From the NCBI RefSeq assembly GCF_043643765.1, contig NZ_JBHZSP010000011.1:120728-184727 (forward strand): a DNA stretch of 64,000 bases, read 5' to 3'. Position 1 is the stretch's first letter. Each line of letters begins with the position of its first letter. A program made the position numbers and the translations under genes. The notes under the pieces were generated by a model. It was not told the origin of the DNA and did not search any database. It was given only the letters and a program-made list of their open reading frames with translations. The stretch comes from Marinomonas posidonica_A (lineage in GTDB: Bacteria > Pseudomonadota > Gammaproteobacteria > Pseudomonadales > Marinomonadaceae). This document shows, piece after piece, positions 60,294 to 64,000 of the stretch.

Positions 60294-61841
60294 ATGTTAG
60301 ACGCAAATATGAAACAACAATTGGGCACCTACCTTCAAAATATCGTTAATCCGATTGAGATTACTGTGTCCACTAATGGCAACGACAAATCAGCCGAATT
60401 GATTGCCCTTGCACAAGATATTGAATCACTAAACTCAGCCAAAATTGGCTTAACCATTGATGACAATCCAAGCGGTCGAGCACCACAAATGGCCATTGGC
60501 CCAAAAGGTGAAGCACCTCGCGTTCGCTTTGCCGGTATCCCAATGGGACACGAATTTACCTCTCTTGTGTTAGCACTTTTGCAAGCTGGTGGTCACCCAT
60601 CGAAAGCCACACAAGAAACACTAGAACAAATTAAAGGTTTGGACAGTGAGCTCAACTTCGAGGTATACATTTCCCTCTCTTGCCATAATTGCCCAGACGT
60701 CGTACAAGCGGTTAACCTAATGGCCGTACTGAACCCAAAAGTGACCGCGACGATGATCGACGGCGCACTTTTCCAAAGCGAAGTAGACGAGCGCAACATC
60801 ATGGCCGTGCCTTCTGTTTACCTAAATGGTGAACACTTTGGTCAAGGTCGTATGACACTGGATGAAATTCTAAACAAAGTCGACACAGGTGCTGCTGACA
60901 AACAAGCTGCTTCTCTATCCGAAAAAGAAGCGTATGACGTCTTAGTCGTTGGTGGTGGACCAGCTGGCGCGGCAGCCGCCATCTACTCTGCACGAAAAGG
61001 CATTCGTACTGGCATTGTTGCAGAACGTTTTGGTGGTCAAGTCTCTGACACCATGGCCATTGAAAACTTTATTTCCGTCAAAGCCACCGACGGTCCAAAA
61101 CTGGTCGCAGGCCTTGAACAACATGTACTGGATTACGATGTTGACCTAATGAAAACACAGAAAGCCGTGCGCTTAGAGAAAAAAGACTTAGTAGAAGTTG
61201 AACTGGAAAATGGTGCCGTTCTTAAGAGTAAGTCTGTCATTCTGGCAACCGGTGCTCGCTGGAGAGAAATGAACGTTCCTGGCGAACAAGAATATCGCGG
61301 TAAAGGCGTTGCTTACTGCCCACACTGTGACGGTCCATTGTTCAAAGGTAAGAAAACCGCGGTTATTGGTGGTGGTAACTCAGGTATCGAAGCGGCCATT
61401 GACCTTGCCGGTATCGTTGAACACGTTACCGTTCTGGAGTTTGGTGACACACTTCGCGCCGACGATGTACTGGTCAAAAAAGCCGAGTCGCTTGCCAACG
61501 TGACCATCATCAAAAATGCCATGACGACAGAAGTGTTGGGCGATGGCGAACGCGTCATTGGTTTGAAATACACAGATCGCAAGACTGACGAAGCTCACCT
61601 AGTGGATGTGGCGGGTATCTTCGTTCAAATCGGCTTGGTACCAAACAGTGAGTTCCTAAAAGACACACTGGAACTGACCAACCGAGGCGAAATTGTGGTG
61701 AACGGACACGGTGAAACCTCATTACCGGGCGTCTTTGCAGCGGGCGATGTGACCACCGCACCATACAAACAAATCATCATCTCAATGGGTTCAGGTGCAA
61801 CGGCTGCCCTCGGCGCATTTGATTACCTAATCCGCCACTAA
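60294..61841 (+). CDS. ahpF: Alkyl hydroperoxide reductase subunit F
   Basis: 515-residue flavoprotein disulfide reductase. The N-terminal tandem thioredoxin-like domain carries SLSCHNCPD near 125. The FAD-binding VVGGGPAGAAAAIYSARKG is near 218, the TrxR-like redox pair AYCPHCDG near 341, NADPH-binding VIGGGNSGIEAAIDLAG near 358 and the C-terminal FAD segment GVFAAGDVTT near 477. It passes electrons from NADH to AhpC. It follows ahpC by 175 bases containing RNA stems, so it may also have its own control. The end overlaps the first of three hairpins. Confidence 0.95.
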   Translation: MLDANMKQQLGTYLQNIVNPIEITVSTNGNDKSAELIALAQDIESLNSAKIGLTIDDNPSGRAPQMAIGPKGEAPRVRFAGIPMGHEFTSLVLALLQAGGHPSKATQETLEQIKGLDSELNFEVYISLSCHNCPDVVQAVNLMAVLNPKVTATMIDGALFQSEVDERNIMAVPSVYLNGEHFGQGRMTLDEILNKVDTGAADKQAASLSEKEAYDVLVVGGGPAGAAAAIYSARKGIRTGIVAERFGGQVSDTMAIENFISVKATDGPKLVAGLEQHVLDYDVDLMKTQKAVRLEKKDLVEVELENGAVLKSKSVILATGARWREMNVPGEQEYRGKGVAYCPHCDGPLFKGKKTAVIGGGNSGIEAAIDLAGIVEHVTVLEFGDTLRADDVLVKKAESLANVTIIKNAMTTEVLGDGERVIGLKYTDRKTDEAHLVDVAGIFVQIGLVPNSEFLKDTLELTNRGEIVVNGHGETSLPGVFAAGDVTTAPYKQIIISMGSGATAALGAFDYLIRH

Positions 61842-61894
61842 GTGGATTAGGTAAGGCCCTCATTGAATTGAAGACCCCTTCTTTCAATTCAATG
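61824..61894 (+). other. Two hairpins at the 3' end of ahpF
   Basis: TACCTAATCC (61824-61833) pairs with GGATTAGGTA (61844-61853), spanning the ahpF stop. CATTGAATTGAA (61861-61872) pairs with TTCAATTCAATG (61883-61894). Neither has a T-run. Together with the terminator at 61916 they form three successive stems in about 125 bases. Confidence 0.6.
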
Positions 61895-61915
61895 GCTACT
61901 CATTCAGACCTTGAT

Positions 61916-61947
61916 ACGCCCTTTGCACTTCGCAAAGGGCGTTTTTT
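61916..61947 (+). terminator. Rho-independent terminator after ahpF
   Basis: Arms ACGCCCTTTGC (61916-61926) and GCAAAGGGCGT (61932-61942) around ACTTC, followed by a run of T. It lies 75 bases after ahpF and just before the convergent nuclease-like gene. Confidence 0.92.
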
Positions 61948-61962
61948 CTATTGATCAAAAGG

Positions 61963-63810
61963 TCATATATTCTTAGCAATCAGATCTGTTTTAAGTAGAC
62001 CACCTTTGGTAAATAGCTTAGCGGAGAATTTAGGATTTCTGCGTATTTTATAAGCATCTAAGATTTGTTTTAGTCCACTTGCCTTTAACAACGAGATATT
62101 AACCTCTGTATCCATTTCAGCTGATTCTACAAAGTCATCAGAAAAAGATGGCGCTATGATTAAAACTTGAGCAACTCTTTTCCCTGCATTTTCACATCGA
62201 TTTACATAGGCTTTTACCTGGCGAGAAGTAGTAGAATACTTTGCAAAATCTCCATTCTTACATGTCTTCGCTTCTCCAATAATGACATCATCATCACTCA
62301 AAGAAAGTAGAATATCGACTTTATCTTTGGCTGTATTAATAGAGCGCCTTAGATCTTCATCCACCTCTAACCCTAACTGCTCAAAAATCGCTTTTGTGAC
62401 TTCTTCAAACTTAACACCAATCTCCGCCTCAGTGATATCGATGTTTTCTGCTCTTAGTACAGCTAAATCACGTTGTGCTAGCGCTGCATAATTATCAATT
62501 AATCGATCCGTTGCATCTGCAAATGACTCTAAAATCATTAATCTAGGGTTTCCTCTTTTACTCAACCCCATACTGTCACGAACAGCCTTTACTTCGTCAT
62601 TGGTCAACACATATAAAATATCATGAGGCGTAATACTTAATGCTCTTAATTTATCGACATCGAGTGTTTCATTATCCTCTATTTCAAACTCTGCTTGTAA
62701 CATTGTATTGAGCTCTGGAAAATGCTTCTGTAATGAGGCGAACATTTCTTTAAACCCTGTCGCACTAAGTGCATTAAACTCAACTTCAGCAGAGTTGTTC
62801 AAACAACTAATAATTAAACTTGCTCGTTCATCCAACGTTGTTCCAAGCTTTTCTAGATCCAGACTAAGATCTTCTATCAATAATTTCAGGCGCTCTTTTC
62901 TTTCATTTAAACCAGAATCAGAAGGGCAAAGGTCTTCTTTCAACATCTGGCAACTTGTTAACCCCATAGCAATAATGGTCTTTATCTTATCTTTTCGTTC
63001 TACACCTCTAATTCGTTTATCATGGGCTTTAAGAATGTTATTTAACTCGGCGTCAGACAATGTTCTCAATATTCGCAGTACATGTTTATCTGCCAAATCT
63101 TTCCCTAATATACGATTCAGCATGGCAACCACTTCATCAGCGATAAACACCAAATGATCTTTTCGTCTAACAAAAACAATGCCTAACTCTCTCATTGCAT
63201 TTAGACAATCCATCACGCAATTCTGTGGAATTTGGTTCACGAGATGCTCTATGGCATTCTTAAAATCAGCGGTTATGTCCAATTTACTTGCTAATATATT
63301 TAAAATACCGCGCTCGTCATCTGTAATCTTTGCCTCACGATTATTGGCCTCATCATTGAAATACGCCTCTTTCAAACAGGCATGATAAATATCCAAACGT
63401 CTTATTTCTGAAAGGTATTCCGTCTGATGACGTTCCTCTTCAAACTGAACTTTAATTTCTTTAGCTAGCTGGTCGATTTCTCCCCATTCTTTTAGATAAA
63501 GAGTTTCTAACCAAGACATACGAGCAATACTATTTCCATCTCGGCTTACAATGTTCGTTAGTAAACTTGCCTGAACACCCAACATCGCTAACTGTTCTTT
63601 TACTGATTTTTCAAAATACGGTAAAACTAATTTAAAAAGTTGAACAATCTCACCACTCGAAGCATTTTTTATTTGCCCATCGAGCTTTTGCACCCGTTTA
63701 GCGAGCTCTTTGTCATGAATCATTGCTTCATTGCAAACTCTGTCGAGAGCATTAATAAACTTAGATTTTTCAACTTGATTAACCGATGCCAATATATTTG
63801 AAAGCTTCAT
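61963..63810 (-). CDS. Uncharacterised protein with C-terminal PD-(D/E)XK nuclease-like domain
   Basis: 615-residue protein not matched to a named family. The first 450 or so residues look all-helical and charged, with repeated Leu/Glu/Lys patterns and no membrane segment. The C-terminal part fits a restriction-endonuclease-like core: Glu469/Glu470 in KFEEVTKAIFEQLG, then Asp499 in DKVDILLSL, and Glu513-x-Lys515 in IIGEAKTCKNG, followed by a strand-helix stretch (RQVKAYVNRC). GAGG lies before the ATG. The gene is visibly more AT-rich than its neighbours and lies between the ahpF terminator and an insertion sequence end. A defence or DNA-processing role is inferred only. Confidence 0.7.
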   Translation of the reverse strand: MKLSNILASVNQVEKSKFINALDRVCNEAMIHDKELAKRVQKLDGQIKNASSGEIVQLFKLVLPYFEKSVKEQLAMLGVQASLLTNIVSRDGNSIARMSWLETLYLKEWGEIDQLAKEIKVQFEEERHQTEYLSEIRRLDIYHACLKEAYFNDEANNREAKITDDERGILNILASKLDITADFKNAIEHLVNQIPQNCVMDCLNAMRELGIVFVRRKDHLVFIADEVVAMLNRILGKDLADKHVLRILRTLSDAELNNILKAHDKRIRGVERKDKIKTIIAMGLTSCQMLKEDLCPSDSGLNERKERLKLLIEDLSLDLEKLGTTLDERASLIISCLNNSAEVEFNALSATGFKEMFASLQKHFPELNTMLQAEFEIEDNETLDVDKLRALSITPHDILYVLTNDEVKAVRDSMGLSKRGNPRLMILESFADATDRLIDNYAALAQRDLAVLRAENIDITEAEIGVKFEEVTKAIFEQLGLEVDEDLRRSINTAKDKVDILLSLSDDDVIIGEAKTCKNGDFAKYSTTSRQVKAYVNRCENAGKRVAQVLIIAPSFSDDFVESAEMDTEVNISLLKASGLKQILDAYKIRRNPKFSAKLFTKGGLLKTDLIAKNI

Positions 63811-63923
63811 AATGATCCTCTATCCATGTTATCCGTGGCTATTATGAAGATAGCTGAAAGCTGTAAAAAGTCACAGTTCGGCTAAAATTAGTAATCCATA
63901 GCCATAAAAAAAGGGCGGCACAT

Positions 63924-63950
63924 TGTGAACTGACCCCATAAAGTTGGACT
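63924..63950. mobile_element. Terminal inverted repeat of an IS3-family element
   Basis: The sequence TGAACTGACCCC followed by ATAAAGTTGGACT is typical of the ends of IS3-family elements. It lies just outside the transposase stop. The exact outer base is either 63924 or 63926. The rest of the element lies beyond the window, so the duplicated target bases cannot be checked. Confidence 0.75.
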
Positions 63951-63955
63951 CTGTT

Positions 63956-64000
63956 CTAAGCGGCTTTCAAGGCCTGATTTCGATACGCTATCGGACTCAG
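63956..64000 (-). CDS. IS3-family transposase, C-terminal fragment (cut by window edge)
   Basis: Reading inward from the right edge on the minus strand gives LSPIAYRNQALKAA and a stop at 63956-63958. This resembles the C-terminus of the rve-type integrase (OrfB) of IS3 elements. The terminal repeat follows at once, as expected. The remainder of the gene is outside the window. Confidence 0.72.
   Translation of the reverse strand: MSPIAYRNQALKAA

Noticed and set aside
1..64000. CRISPR arrays, tRNA or rRNA genes, prophage and plasmid functions
   Set aside because: I looked for regularly spaced repeats, tRNA cloverleaf segments, rRNA cores, phage structural genes and replication genes and saw none; the only mobile trace is the IS3-type end at the right edge.

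Overview
The window looks like a piece of chromosome from a marine, copiotrophic gammaproteobacterium of the Oceanospirillales type, most like Marinomonas. This rests on gene content (several TRAP and ABC solute uptake systems, a Rhizobium-type glycerol ABC transporter, PsuK/PsuG, PxpABC, many c-di-GMP and chemotaxis genes) and on moderate base composition. The genus is an inference. I found no rRNA, tRNA or CRISPR array and no prophage. One insertion sequence runs off the right edge.

1-14.7 kb (all minus strand) is a sugar-acid catabolic island. It is a rearranged and enlarged version of the E. coli yiaKLMNO-lyxK-sgbHUE locus. A TRAP transporter (yiaMNO), L-ribulose-5-P 4-epimerase (sgbE), a Cof-type HAD phosphatase, L-xylulokinase (lyxK), 3-keto-L-gulonate-6-P decarboxylase (sgbH), an IclR regulator (yiaJ-like) and a hexulose/pentulose-5-P 3-epimerase (sgbU) form one run. 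A second run holds the 2,3-diketo-L-gulonate reductase (yiaK), a ribose/xylose-type ABC transporter and an SMP-30 lactonase. Both runs start from promoters that share a 20-bp block and an operator-like inverted repeat at identical spacing, so they are probably one regulon. The expected route is: a lactone or diketogulonate is imported, opened and reduced to 3-keto-L-gulonate, phosphorylated, decarboxylated to L-xylulose-5-P, then epimerised to D-xylulose-5-P.

15-32.4 kb is mostly housekeeping and signalling. It holds an EamA exporter divergent from an Lrp-type regulator, a chemoreceptor, a DUF2868 membrane protein paired with a DUF3482 GTPase, an acyltransferase behind a GGDEF-EAL protein, an HTH-PfkB pseudouridine kinase with psuG, rlmF, a small DUF6164 protein, a CSS-EAL phosphodiesterase and a lipoprotein. 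30.4-38.8 kb pairs a sigma-54 activator with a divergent glycerol-type ABC operon (glpSTPQUV). The region between them carries a -24/-12 promoter and five helically phased TGTTCA/TGAACA half-sites.

38.8-46.6 kb holds redox and envelope genes: a YgiD-like dioxygenase, a VOC protein, an Rrf2 regulator divergent from a TrxR-like flavoprotein, an OprF/OmpA-type porin and a shortened paralogue, an HI0933-family flavoprotein and a DUF502 membrane protein. 47-54.2 kb is a 5-oxoproline/D-glutamate type cluster: LysR, DUF1445 hydro-lyase, TRAP transporter, pxpABC.

54.5-61.9 kb holds a tripartite hybrid histidine kinase, its HD-GYP response regulator, and ahpC/ahpF with structured RNA in and after the pair. 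62-64 kb is accessory: an uncharacterised large protein with a C-terminal PD-(D/E)XK nuclease-like domain, next to the end of an IS3-family element. The regulatory pairings and the accessory nuclease-like gene are the most novel parts.
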